From UBA2336 sp964597075 (lineage in GTDB: Bacteria; Bacteroidota; Bacteroidia; Cytophagales; Cyclobacteriaceae), in assembly GCA_964597075.1 (NCBI GenBank), contig CAZQXC010000002.1, forward strand, positions 12,207 to 76,206: a DNA stretch of 64,000 nucleotides. Reading direction: 5' to 3'. Made by a program: the position numbers and the translations under genes. This document shows positions 26,093-36,326 of this stretch, piece after piece. The notes beneath the pieces are model-generated. The model saw nothing but the letters and a program-made list of their open reading frames with translations, made no database searches and had not been told where the DNA came from. Within the stretch, counting starts at the first letter, position 1, and each line of letters begins with the position of its first letter.

Positions 26093-29000
26093 TTATTGGG
26101 CTAAACTAAAACGAACCTGGAAACCAAACCGGGTAGTGGCCCTGCGGAATGAGTTTGAAACCTGCGGATCGTTTATGGTGCGCTCGAAGTAAGCCTGAAC
26201 ATTCAGTTTTTGATTTACCACATAGCTGATGTTGGGCCTCAGTTGAAAATTTATATTTCCGTTTGTGAGTACATTCAGTTCTTCAATTTTTCGCTGTATG
26301 GTAGATTGATCACTCACCGTAAGGTTCATTCGGAATGTAACGTCATTCTTAAGCACAATGGTACGCCCGCTCGACTTGATGGGTAGTTTCATATTATTTT
26401 TGGTATATCCAAGTTCCATGGAAATATCCTTGCTGCTCACTTCGGTAATCTGTGCATTGGAAACATTCAGGGCCAGTTCGCGCTTGGTTTTGTACTCCGC
26501 CCGTGCGGTTAACCGTTTTTTAGTACGCAGGTTTACGCCAATAAGCGGCTGGAACTGTTCTGTAATTAACACCTGGCTGATAACGTAAATGGGTACTGGC
26601 CTCCCCGCTTCATTTGTGAGGTTTGAATAAATACCATTGTTGTATTTTTCAATCGGAACATTAATACCCACATCATTTATATTTTCATATTGAAGTGAGT
26701 TGGAATAATTCAACACAGCGTAGGTAGATGAATAGGCATGACTAATGGTAATGGATTGAAAAAGGTCTTTAAATAGTTGTATTTTATTCAACCCGTTATA
26801 GTCTACACGCCATCCGGGTAAAGGCGTTTGGGGGAATGGACTGAGGCTTACTCTGTCAACGTCTTTTCCGGTATAGGCAGAAATAAATGCTGGGATAACT
26901 ACATCCTGGCTGATGGAATCATATTCAAAAGTTGGATTTACCTGACTGAATCGTTGTTGTACGGTTAGTAAATTTTCTTCAAACTGCTTGAAGATTGTCG
27001 ATTCAAGGTTGTTATTATCCGGCTTAAATGCAGTTTTAATGGAGATGGTGGAAAGTTTATAACTCCCATACCGACTTGGATTTAGCGAGATGTAACCATT
27101 CTGCACATCATCAAAGCGAAATATTTCCTGGTAGCCATCGGTGATATCTTTCTTTATATCCAACTGAATTTTAAGATCGGCTGAAGGTTCCACATTAGCG
27201 CGACCGCTCATGGAACGGGTTGAGGTTTGTGTAAAGGGTTGAGTTAATGAAGTGGTTCTTACCAACCAATTATTTTCGGCCGCCTTAAATCGTATGTTTG
27301 GATTCTGACTACCCAATACAAAATCCCATCCAGGTGCATTAAAGCCTTTGTCCATACCAAACAGGTATGAAGTGGGCTCAAAACCGGGCAACAAGGTACC
27401 TTCCGTAACTGTATACGTTCCGTTTATCGAGCGCACGGACATCAGCAACCTAAGAAACCCTTTAACGATGGGTGGAGTAGTTTGTGTTTTAACCGTGTCA
27501 GGTTTTTGATTGGGCTGTGGTCGTGTGGTCGTTGGTCGTGGCGGATTATTAATGTTTTTAAGGAAGCCTATTTTGTTATAGAGCTTCACCATATCAAGTC
27601 TGCCCGACAGGGTTTGGTCACGGTTATTCTGAATGATGTTTCTGAAATCCAAGCTATCCGGAAGGTCGCGAACTTCTCCCGGAAGATCGGGTCGGTTTAC
27701 TGGCCCGGCTTTCCAGTTGTAGTTAACCTGATATCGATACTCCGCACCAATCCAGTCGGTGATTGGGAATTTATCCAGTGGAATTACATAATTTACTGTA
27801 ATGCTCTGATCAAAATTTTTCATCCGCCCAAAGCGTTTGAGATTGGTTATCACACTGTCACGCTTTTCGCTTGTATTAATATCACCTTCTGGCTCGTCAA
27901 TAATGGCGTTGGCTCGTGCAGCATAATTAAACGACAGGCTTTTTGATAAATTCCATTGTACGTTATAGGTGCGATTAAATGTAAAATATTTCAGGTAGTT
28001 CGATTCAGAATTTGATAATGTATTCCGATAAATAATTTTGGAAAAGGAACGGTCAAGATCACCCCGCACCATAATGCTGGTAGGTAATAGACTGAAATTA
28101 AAATCTTTAATGAATTTCAGATAAGGTGATTTAAATCCTTCTGAATTTTTAAAGGGTTCAATTCCGGTACCTTTTGGCGAGAAGTTGTAGGCTACTGAAC
28201 CACCAATGTCTTTTTTTAGGGCTTCGGCAATGGTAAAGCTTTGTCGCACATTATCACTATACCGGTAACTAAATGCTAAATTTTCAATATCCCACAGGTG
28301 GGACTTGGCTTGGGGGTCTACTTTGGTTTTTCGTACGTTGGTGAAGTTTAAGCTTCTGCGCACGTCACGGTCGCGGATGAGTTTAACATAATCATCTTTT
28401 TCCTCCTGGGTATTGAATGAAGCCAGGGCTGCATCAAGTTTCTGATCGGGGTTGGCCGGGTCGTAATTCGGATTAATGGTGGTGCTTTGGTAGCTCACTA
28501 ACATGGGTACTTTAATACCATGATTGCCTGGAAGCAGCTTGTCGACATTCACGTTGGCAGTAACATCATACGCAAATGTTTTTTCACGGGTGCGCTCACT
28601 TATTTTAGAGCTTACGCTACCAAAGCCAAAGGTCATATAACGCATGGAGCCGGACACCATGGCAAAGTCAGCAAGCTTGGCATTAAGGGTTGTGTTTACA
28701 GCCCAGCCTGCAGTTCTGTCAAAATCGGTCAGGCGAAGTTCATTTGCCCACAAACAAATGGAATACGACTGACTGTTGGAGGTGCGCGGATTTCGTACAC
28801 CAATCATGATGACTCGTACACTACTGAGGTCGGGCCGACCTAAAACCCGTACGCCATGTTTACCAAATTGACGTGGCCCTTGCTGGGGATAAAGTTCATC
28901 CAGCGAAAATCCTTCCCGATCGCGTTGAGCTTTTAAGCCATATAAGTCCTTGAGGGCAAAATCAAACTCATTTTCACTTGGCCAGATATCCTGCGGGGCC

Positions 29001-32000
29001 GAAGCCGTACCGGGTGTAATCTTTAAAGGCAATTCAACCTCATAGAAGTTCTCATCGAAATCTGTACCCAAACGAATAAACACACGCAGGTCATCATCCT
29101 GTGCGTTGGGGCTGTTGGCATGAACAAGCATTTTAATGCGACCATAATTGAAGAAGTCCATTTCAACATTTTTATAAATGGATCGCGCATCGCCATTTTT
29201 GAGGTTGTCTATACACACCTGGACAGATTGTTCATTCAACTCCCGGTAAACCGATGACGTGTTATCACGATCGCGCACAAAACCTGGGGGCAATACATAC
29301 GGAGGCTTACCACTGGCCGGATCAGGGGCTGAGTTTTCTTCAATGTTTACCACCGAAAGAGTGAAGTTATCGAAGTCAGGTTCAGGATCAGGTACAAGGC
29401 CACCTTCTTCCAGGTTTTCCAAATATCTTCTCCACCGGCTTCCAATTAATCGGAAATTGGCCATCCGCATAATAACGGGTTGCTCGAAATCCGTTACAAT
29501 CATGCGGATATACCGAATGGACTTGAAGCCTTCAATGTTGCCTACCCGGTTTTGAAAGTTACGAACCGGTACACGAAAGAGATACCAGGTCGCTTGGTCT
29601 GGGTTATTTTCAGAAGGAGTAATTTTATCAACAATAAATTCTTTTCCAATCTCTAATCCACCGGCTTCCAGGTTGATTTCATATTCATAATACTCTTCTA
29701 ATTCATTTAAGGTATTATCGGCATTGAGATCTTCGTTATCCGGCAAAAATCCGTTTGAGCGGGGGATGTCACTGCCGGTATTTATGGGTGTGTTATTTTC
29801 AAGACCATTGTAGAGCTTATAACGTTCAAGAATTTTAGCGTTTTTAGCATCGAGGTCATTACCAAAGTAAAACTGAAAGTCATCGGCTGAAGGGTCATTT
29901 AGGACAATACTTTTGGCATTTGCATCTTGAATCTGATCTAAAAAATCGTTAGCATATTTCGTCACCTCATTTGAATTTGCAATACCATCCAATCCCACAT
30001 CTTGGTTAACCCGTGCCGTGGTTGAGTTATCAAATGCATTGGTGATGTACTGCCGGTCGGCTACGTAACCCCAATTGGTTTCGGTTGTTGTTGTTAAATC
30101 ACCATCGGGTGGTAGTCCATTTTCAAATCCATGTCGTCCATCCCGAATTACATCTTCTGAAATACTGCCCAGGTGAAAAATCAGCTTCCCTCCGGTTGTA
30201 TTGAAGTCGTTAAAAACTCCGTCAATAATTTTTCCCCGGTCGGATGTGTTAATAAACGGATCTAACATCCAGAACTCAACGTATTCGATGTTAGCCTTAT
30301 CAAAATCAACTTCAGTACGGATAGCAGTAGTAAGCCCTGCCCAGTTGCCTGTTGGGTTTGGTAGTTCAACAATTTCCCTCGATCCAATAGAAAGGTTAGG
30401 ATTATAATTATAGGGGCCACGTTCATAGGGATAGTAGGCGATATCCAGAACAGGCTCAAAGAAATTTCCCTGTGGTGGGTTACGCTGAGGAAAAATTTCA
30501 GTTGGCAAAACTGCGCGCACATAGTGATTCTCCAGATCGGTACTGGTTATATTATTCGGTTTAAACTGACCGCCATCCCGATAGAACTGATTATCGACTA
30601 TGTACCACGCCAGTCGTGCTCGCTTATAACCGGCTGATACATCATTTAACGCACCATTACTGGAATCATACTTAGGATCTTTTGGAGTAGCAGCAAGTCT
30701 CCATGCCTGCGGACTCATTAACGAATAAGGTGTAGCGGTGTTTTCGAAATCATCGATGTACCCAGTGCCATCGCCATCAACCACATTGGAGGTGCCTGGA
30801 AGCAACTGGGCAAATTCACCGCTCCAGTTAATGGATGATTTTTCTTTGGTTTGAAGACCCGGTATAGCATCGATAATTTTAGTGAGTAACCTGCTGTCCT
30901 TACGCACATTAAAATCAAAACCATACTGCAGGTTGCGGGCAGGTTCGGTGCCAATGGCATTACGCGTGATCATCGGTCGCTCGTTATAATAGAGCAAGGT
31001 TGAGCCCAGGCTAATGTCATCATTCAATTGGTAATCGAGTCGTGTCCCGATGAGGGAACGGGTTTGAAAGGCAAACGGATCGGCCTGCTCGTATTGGATA
31101 CTGATGTTTTTTCCGGAATTTAAAATGGCATCACTGAGTATGGTTACGCGCCCGAAGGTATAGTCAACCGTATATTCTGTTCCCTCCATGAGCGGTGTGC
31201 CACCGGCATATACGCGTACAGAGCCAGGTGAAACGCCAAATCCCGGAATTAAAATTTCTTTGGACGATCCTGCGGAATAAGTACCCACCAGAAAGAATTT
31301 ATTTTTAGTGGCTATCAGTTCAGCATCAGCACGGGTGGTGCGGTAGAGTGTATCAAAAACATACTTTTGAACAAGAAATGTTTCTTGAGGATCATTTTTA
31401 AACGCTTCCCGCAAAGCCGTGTTGAAGGGCTCCAGAAAAGGGAAAATAATAACACCTGTTTGAGTGTTGATGGTTATGTCCTCAACAAAGTCGAAATTCC
31501 CATCGCGCTGCGGGTCGTTTACGGGATTAAGTTTATCCAACCCAAAAACTTCAATGAGTTGACGATTGCGGACATCCTGGCCTTCCTGTAATTGAGGATT
31601 GTCAATGCCTGTGCGGTCATCGCGGTAGATAATGCGCAATTGAAAATTTTCGCGTGTAAGCTGACTCACGTTAAGGGAATAAATGTTTTTCATCATCAGG
31701 TCCCAGGTTGGAATGATGTTACGTGCCTGATCGCGAATACTCACTTTTCTAGGGCGCAGCAACTTTAGAAAAACCACTTCATCATCCGGGCGGCTGGCAT
31801 AATCTTCGGAGAGTTCACCTACTTTATAGCTGCGACCGTTGTAAGTATATTCGTAGGCAACAGCAATGGCTTCATCGTTTTGTAGCTTGCGGGTTAAAGT
31901 AATGTATCCTAATTGTTTATGAAAAGTATATTCAGTCGGACTTAGAATGCGTGCTCCTGTAATTTTCTCGTAATCAGTTCCGTTATTCCCCTCGCCTGCA

Positions 32001-33289
32001 AAGTAACTGTCCAGTAAAGTATTAATCTCATTAGCATTCCGATCAAAATTCCTTACATCGGCAAACAAGTTATTGGCTTCATTGGTGTTGGGCAGGTTTG
32101 CACCTGATGAGGTAACGGAAGCATTGTAAATTCTTTTAGGTTCTGCCAAATCCATTAAACCCACTACGTTGCGCAATGTACGTGTATCGTTATTGCGGTT
32201 GAGGATGTACACTTCAATACGCGTGATGTTAATTCCCGAATAAATCTGTGGAGGGTTTGCTAACCAGCCTTGAAAATTATCGCGAAAGAAATGACCTAAA
32301 AAGAAGTGACGGTTTTCATCGTAGCCGGATGCCACTAATTCAAATGGCCGTCCTTGGCCACTGTTACCACCGGGTATTTCAATGGAAGCTACTTTTCCGC
32401 GTTGTGTTGACGCAATGGTGGTAACGAATAGTTTGCCAAATTGCATCTGAGCCTTTACACCAAATAAATTTTGCGAGCCTTGAATGAGTGTATTGTTAAG
32501 GGGAAGACTTACATTACCAATTTCCAATTTTTTTAAAATGTCTTCTTTAAATCCAGTGTATTCCACTTTCATGTTGTTCTGAAAGTCGAAGGAATTGTTG
32601 TTATCGAAGTTGGCACTCACGGCAAGCTTTTCACCCACCTTACCAATAACGCTCATGTTAATTTGTTGATCGAATTCAAAACCACCGTTGCGTTGCTGGC
32701 GTATGGGAATGTTGGGGTTATCGATGCGTTGAAAAGCTACACCAAAATCCAGCGTTACAAATCCACGGGGAATCAGCTCAACGTAGCTCCCTCCAAAAAT
32801 CCGATCGAGTACAGGACTTACATAAATTTTTGGGATAAGGCCACGGCTGCTCACGGCACTTTCTCCATCCAGGCTTTTAGATTTTCCCTGCCAATAGCCT
32901 TTAAGCATCTGTCTATCCTGGTAGGCTTTGAATTCCTGAAATGACATGGTGGTGATTGGCCGGTAATTCAGGTCGCCTATTTTTTCATAAATCGTGTAAT
33001 TCAGACTGGAGTCCAGCTCGATTTCATAATTGACTTTCGAAGGATCTTTTAAGAATAGGGGGGATTGTGTGGGGGTGTTCGAAAATGGATCGCCATACCG
33101 GTCGCGTATCTGAAAAGATGGTCTTCGGCTTGGCTGATACGTTTGCTGCTTTGTAGTATCCAGTTGGGTAACGCGCACGGGTTCCTGCTGCCGAAAAGGG
33201 GATTCAGCATGCACAGCAGCTACAGGCGGCTCAATGAGGAGCAGAATGATCGCTACACGGACAAGTAACGAGAATGTTTTTAGCGTCAC
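26093..33289 (-). CDS. sprA: SprA, type IX secretion translocon protein
   Basis: A 2398-aa outer membrane protein, the giant barrel that carries folded type IX secretion cargo across the outer membrane and is needed for gliding in Flavobacterium. The length, the signal peptide (to about residue 28), the many beta-strand segments and the C-terminal ending SLAQ with a terminal strand are characteristic, and sequence such as NGIWK-like repeats and the GTGYIDDFENT block match the family. It is directly followed by gcvH and preceded by ruvA (6 bp) and malic enzyme, an order found in other Bacteroidota. A cargo protein with a sorting domain is at 46-47 kb. Function firm. Confidence 0.96.
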   Translation of the reverse strand: MTLKTFSLLVRVAIILLLIEPPVAAVHAESPFRQQEPVRVTQLDTTKQQTYQPSRRPSFQIRDRYGDPFSNTPTQSPLFLKDPSKVNYEIELDSSLNYTIYEKIGDLNYRPITTMSFQEFKAYQDRQMLKGYWQGKSKSLDGESAVSSRGLIPKIYVSPVLDRIFGGSYVELIPRGFVTLDFGVAFQRIDNPNIPIRQQRNGGFEFDQQINMSVIGKVGEKLAVSANFDNNNSFDFQNNMKVEYTGFKEDILKKLEIGNVSLPLNNTLIQGSQNLFGVKAQMQFGKLFVTTIASTQRGKVASIEIPGGNSGQGRPFELVASGYDENRHFFLGHFFRDNFQGWLANPPQIYSGINITRIEVYILNRNNDTRTLRNVVGLMDLAEPKRIYNASVTSSGANLPNTNEANNLFADVRNFDRNANEINTLLDSYFAGEGNNGTDYEKITGARILSPTEYTFHKQLGYITLTRKLQNDEAIAVAYEYTYNGRSYKVGELSEDYASRPDDEVVFLKLLRPRKVSIRDQARNIIPTWDLMMKNIYSLNVSQLTRENFQLRIIYRDDRTGIDNPQLQEGQDVRNRQLIEVFGLDKLNPVNDPQRDGNFDFVEDITINTQTGVIIFPFLEPFNTALREAFKNDPQETFLVQKYVFDTLYRTTRADAELIATKNKFFLVGTYSAGSSKEILIPGFGVSPGSVRVYAGGTPLMEGTEYTVDYTFGRVTILSDAILNSGKNISIQYEQADPFAFQTRSLIGTRLDYQLNDDISLGSTLLYYNERPMITRNAIGTEPARNLQYGFDFNVRKDSRLLTKIIDAIPGLQTKEKSSINWSGEFAQLLPGTSNVVDGDGTGYIDDFENTATPYSLMSPQAWRLAATPKDPKYDSSNGALNDVSAGYKRARLAWYIVDNQFYRDGGQFKPNNITSTDLENHYVRAVLPTEIFPQRNPPQGNFFEPVLDIAYYPYERGPYNYNPNLSIGSREIVELPNPTGNWAGLTTAIRTEVDFDKANIEYVEFWMLDPFINTSDRGKIIDGVFNDFNTTGGKLIFHLGSISEDVIRDGRHGFENGLPPDGDLTTTTETNWGYVADRQYITNAFDNSTTARVNQDVGLDGIANSNEVTKYANDFLDQIQDANAKSIVLNDPSADDFQFYFGNDLDAKNAKILERYKLYNGLENNTPINTGSDIPRSNGFLPDNEDLNADNTLNELEEYYEYEINLEAGGLEIGKEFIVDKITPSENNPDQATWYLFRVPVRNFQNRVGNIEGFKSIRYIRMIVTDFEQPVIMRMANFRLIGSRWRRYLENLEEGGLVPDPEPDFDNFTLSVVNIEENSAPDPASGKPPYVLPPGFVRDRDNTSSVYRELNEQSVQVCIDNLKNGDARSIYKNVEMDFFNYGRIKMLVHANSPNAQDDDLRVFIRLGTDFDENFYEVELPLKITPGTASAPQDIWPSENEFDFALKDLYGLKAQRDREGFSLDELYPQQGPRQFGKHGVRVLGRPDLSSVRVIMIGVRNPRTSNSQSYSICLWANELRLTDFDRTAGWAVNTTLNAKLADFAMVSGSMRYMTFGFGSVSSKISERTREKTFAYDVTANVNVDKLLPGNHGIKVPMLVSYQSTTINPNYDPANPDQKLDAALASFNTQEEKDDYVKLIRDRDVRRSLNFTNVRKTKVDPQAKSHLWDIENLAFSYRYSDNVRQSFTIAEALKKDIGGSVAYNFSPKGTGIEPFKNSEGFKSPYLKFIKDFNFSLLPTSIMVRGDLDRSFSKIIYRNTLSNSESNYLKYFTFNRTYNVQWNLSKSLSFNYAARANAIIDEPEGDINTSEKRDSVITNLKRFGRMKNFDQSITVNYVIPLDKFPITDWIGAEYRYQVNYNWKAGPVNRPDLPGEVRDLPDSLDFRNIIQNNRDQTLSGRLDMVKLYNKIGFLKNINNPPRPTTTRPQPNQKPDTVKTQTTPPIVKGFLRLLMSVRSINGTYTVTEGTLLPGFEPTSYLFGMDKGFNAPGWDFVLGSQNPNIRFKAAENNWLVRTTSLTQPFTQTSTRSMSGRANVEPSADLKIQLDIKKDITDGYQEIFRFDDVQNGYISLNPSRYGSYKLSTISIKTAFKPDNNNLESTIFKQFEENLLTVQQRFSQVNPTFEYDSISQDVVIPAFISAYTGKDVDRVSLSPFPQTPLPGWRVDYNGLNKIQLFKDLFQSITISHAYSSTYAVLNYSNSLQYENINDVGINVPIEKYNNGIYSNLTNEAGRPVPIYVISQVLITEQFQPLIGVNLRTKKRLTARAEYKTKRELALNVSNAQITEVSSKDISMELGYTKNNMKLPIKSSGRTIVLKNDVTFRMNLTVSDQSTIQRKIEELNVLTNGNINFQLRPNISYVVNQKLNVQAYFERTINDPQVSNSFRRATTRFGFQVRFSLAQ

Positions 33290-33295
33290 GCAGGC

Positions 33296-33889
33296 TTAGG
33301 CGTTTTTCAAAGCTTGTTTAACTAAATCTTCCAAAGTAAGCGTATTTCCCGACTTTTTAAGGACGGTATCCACACTTTTCTCCGCAGCACTTTTGGTAAT
33401 CCCAAGGGTGATTAGTGCAGATAACGCTTCGTTTCGCAGGGTATTGTGTTTTATACCGGTAATACCTTGACCGCCATCGTCCGAGAGGTCTTTCCGGAGT
33501 TTATCTTTCAGTTCGATGATTACCCGCTGAGCCGTTTTCCCCCCTATGCCTTTTATGCGTTGCAGGGTGGAGACATCCTCCTGAACAATAGCCTGCTTTA
33601 GTTCATCGGAGGACAAGTACGATAACATGACAATGGCCGTGCTCGGACCGATACCATTTACGGAAATGAGTTGTTGAAAAAGCTTTTTCTCTGCTTCGGT
33701 ACTGAAGCCGTACAGCAGGTGCGCATCTTCGCGGATGGCGAGATGGGTATGAATAAAGACATTCTCCTGATCTTTTATTTCAGCGAATGTTTGTAGGGAA
33801 ATATTGAGATGATAGCCAACACCATTTACGTCAATCACAACATGCGTGGGATCTTTCTGAATCAGTCTGCCTTTAAGAAATGTTATCAT
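33296..33889 (-). CDS. ruvA: Holliday junction branch migration protein RuvA
   Basis: Tetrameric DNA-binding protein that holds Holliday junctions for the RuvB motor. 197 aa. The N-terminal OB domain (FLKGRLIQKDPTHVVIDVNGVGY), the two helix-hairpin-helix segments (ISVNGIGPSTAIVML and LQRIKGIGGKTAQRVIIEL) and the C-terminal RuvB-binding three-helix part are all in place. It lies 6 bp upstream of sprA, so the recombination gene and the secretion gene probably share a message; ruvB is not here. Confidence 0.95.
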   Translation of the reverse strand: MITFLKGRLIQKDPTHVVIDVNGVGYHLNISLQTFAEIKDQENVFIHTHLAIREDAHLLYGFSTEAEKKLFQQLISVNGIGPSTAIVMLSYLSSDELKQAIVQEDVSTLQRIKGIGGKTAQRVIIELKDKLRKDLSDDGGQGITGIKHNTLRNEALSALITLGITKSAAEKSVDTVLKKSGNTLTLEDLVKQALKNA

Positions 33890-33957
33890 TCGATTATAGA
33901 TTTTATGATTATCTGAATTCGCTACAGGAGTACCTAAGCAATATAAAATCGTAAATG

Positions 33958-36234
33958 CTAAAGGTGATCATTTTGCTCGTGAAGCTGCGCATCTACCACG
34001 GCAATAGCAGCCATGTTCACAATTTCCCGAACGGAACTTCCCAGTTGTAATACGTGCACCGGTTTTTTCATGCCCAACAAAATGGGTCCTATCGCTTCAG
34101 CTCCACCAATCTCCATGAGCAGTTTGTAAGCAATGTTACCGGCTGCCAGGTTGGGGAAGATGAGGGTGTTTGCTCCGCCATCCACCAGGTTGCTGAATGG
34201 ATACATTTCTCGTTGAATCTCGGTGTTAAGCGCAACGTTCGCCTGAATGTCACCATCAATGATGAGATCTGGGTGTTTCAGTTTGGCCAGGCGTACTGCT
34301 TCGCGAGTTTTTTCAGGAACTTCACCTGATGAAGACCCGAAGTTAGAATAGGACAGTACAGCAATACGGGGCTCCATGTCAAAAAACTGAACACCACGAG
34401 CTGTCAAGGTTATAATGTCTACCAATTCCTGAGCAGTTGGGTTAAGATTAACCGTGGTGTCAGCAAAGAAAAATGTTCCCTTCTTATTTAAGATAATATA
34501 CATACCCGCTACACGCTGCACGCCTTCAGCCATGCCAATAATTTGCAGCGATGGTAAAATGGTTTTCGGATAATCTTTGGTGAGACCAGAAACCAGCGCA
34601 TCAGCATCACCGGTTTCTACCATCATCGCGGCATAGTAATTTCGGTCACGCATTAATTGCTGGCAATCTCTATATGTCAGGCCTTTACGTTGACGCTTTT
34701 TATAGAGAACGGCAGCGTACTCATCAACCTTGGCATGTTCCCTGCGTGGATAAATAATCGGGCAATCCAACTCTAGCTTGTGTTCATTGATCAACCGTTC
34801 AATTTCATCTTTATCGCCCAATAAAATGGGTTTGGCAATTTGTTGATCCTGGAGTTGTTGAGCTGCTTTTAAAATTTTCAGGTGATGGGCTTCAGCAAAA
34901 ACTACCTGCTTAGGATTTTGCTTTGCCCGATCGATGATACGGGACATTAATTTCTGATCGATACCGATACGGTTCAGTAATTCCTGATGATAGGCACTAA
35001 AATCAGTAATCGGTTTTTTGGCTGTTCCGGAGGCCATAGCAGCTTTCGCTACGGCAGGAGAAATGGTGGTGATCAATCTCGGATCGAGTGGTTTGGGAAT
35101 GAGATACTCTCTTCCAAAGGAAATTTTTTCAGCACCATACGCTTTTACTACGATATCGGGCACGGATTCTTTTGCCAACGATGAAATGGCATGAACAGCA
35201 GCCAGCTTCATCTCTTCGTTTATTTCTGTTGCACGTACATCAAGCGCACCGCGGAAAATGTAAGGAAATCCCAACACATTGTTTACCTGATTAGGATGGT
35301 CAGATCGGCCGGTAGCCATGATCAGATCAGGTCGGGATTTTTTGGCCAAAGGGTAAGCTATTTCCGGATTAGGATTAGCCAAGGCAAAAACAATAGGATC
35401 CTTCGCCATCGACTTGATATCCTGTTCCGTTAAAATATCGGCAACGGAAAGTCCGATGAAAAAATCAGCTCCTTTCAAAGCCTCCGTTAACGTGGTCAGG
35501 TTTTGTTTTGTGGCAAATTCCTTTTTTATATCCTCCAGCCCTGCACGATCAGTACGGATTACTCCTTTACTGTCGCACATCACAAGGTTTTCTTTTTTTA
35601 CACCAAGGCTCAGGTAAAGACGGGTGCAACTCACGGCAGCGGCCCCGGCACCATTTACTACTACTTTAATGTCTCCAATTTTTTTGCCAACCAGTTCAAG
35701 CGCATTGAGCAGGGCTGCCCCGGAAATTATAGCAGTACCATGTTGGTCGTCATGCATTACGGGAATGTTCATTTTTTCCCGAAGTTCATGTTCAATCTTA
35801 AAACACTCTGGTGCTTTGATATCTTCCAGGTTGATACCACCAAACGTTGGTTCGAGTGCTTTTACAATCTGAATGAATTTATCAGGGTCTTCCTCGTCAA
35901 TCTCGATATCAAAGACATCAATGCCGGCAAATTTTTTGAATAGTACAGCCTTGCCTTCCATAACCGGTTTGGCGGCATCAGGCCCGATATTACCCAACCC
36001 CAGCACAGCCGTGCCGTTAGAAATAACCGCCACAAGATTTCCTTTAGCGGTGTATTTATAAACATCCTCCTTATTCACAGCAATCTCTTTACAAGGTTCA
36101 GCAACACCCGGTGAGTATGCCAGTGCCAGGTCGAGTTGAGAGCTCAGAACTTTGGTGGGCACTACTTCTATTTTACCAGGCTGCCCCTGGGTATGATAGT
36201 TAAGGGCATCTTGTTTTCTGATTTTTAACGTCAT
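33958..36234 (-). CDS. maeB: NADP-dependent malic enzyme with phosphotransacetylase-like tail
   Basis: Oxidative decarboxylation of malate to pyruvate with NADP. 758 aa in the long MaeB layout: malic enzyme domain to about residue 430, containing YTAKGNLVAVISNGTAVLG and the nucleotide loop VVNGAGAAAVSC near 193, then a phosphate acetyltransferase-like domain (about 445-758) with TTVNLNPTAQ and GNIAYKLLMEIGGAEAIGPIL. In this family the tail is regulatory rather than catalytic. It feeds pyruvate and NADPH supply. A -7 element lies at 36253-36260. Confidence 0.95.
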   Translation of the reverse strand: MTLKIRKQDALNYHTQGQPGKIEVVPTKVLSSQLDLALAYSPGVAEPCKEIAVNKEDVYKYTAKGNLVAVISNGTAVLGLGNIGPDAAKPVMEGKAVLFKKFAGIDVFDIEIDEEDPDKFIQIVKALEPTFGGINLEDIKAPECFKIEHELREKMNIPVMHDDQHGTAIISGAALLNALELVGKKIGDIKVVVNGAGAAAVSCTRLYLSLGVKKENLVMCDSKGVIRTDRAGLEDIKKEFATKQNLTTLTEALKGADFFIGLSVADILTEQDIKSMAKDPIVFALANPNPEIAYPLAKKSRPDLIMATGRSDHPNQVNNVLGFPYIFRGALDVRATEINEEMKLAAVHAISSLAKESVPDIVVKAYGAEKISFGREYLIPKPLDPRLITTISPAVAKAAMASGTAKKPITDFSAYHQELLNRIGIDQKLMSRIIDRAKQNPKQVVFAEAHHLKILKAAQQLQDQQIAKPILLGDKDEIERLINEHKLELDCPIIYPRREHAKVDEYAAVLYKKRQRKGLTYRDCQQLMRDRNYYAAMMVETGDADALVSGLTKDYPKTILPSLQIIGMAEGVQRVAGMYIILNKKGTFFFADTTVNLNPTAQELVDIITLTARGVQFFDMEPRIAVLSYSNFGSSSGEVPEKTREAVRLAKLKHPDLIIDGDIQANVALNTEIQREMYPFSNLVDGGANTLIFPNLAAGNIAYKLLMEIGGAEAIGPILLGMKKPVHVLQLGSSVREIVNMAAIAVVDAQLHEQNDHL

Positions 36235-36252
36235 GTGAATTGCTTAAAGAGT

Positions 36253-36260
36253 CAAAGATA
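36253..36260 (-). promoter_or_regulatory. Candidate -7 element for maeB
   Basis: Minus-strand TATCTTTG, identical to those before hpt and the 19.8-kb operon, 18 bp before the maeB ATG at 36234. Confidence 0.5.
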
Positions 36261-36326
36261 GCTACTCTGATTTGGTAAACGGGTACCCGTTCCTAAAAAA
36301 CTAAAGGCGAATAAATGTTCGTAACG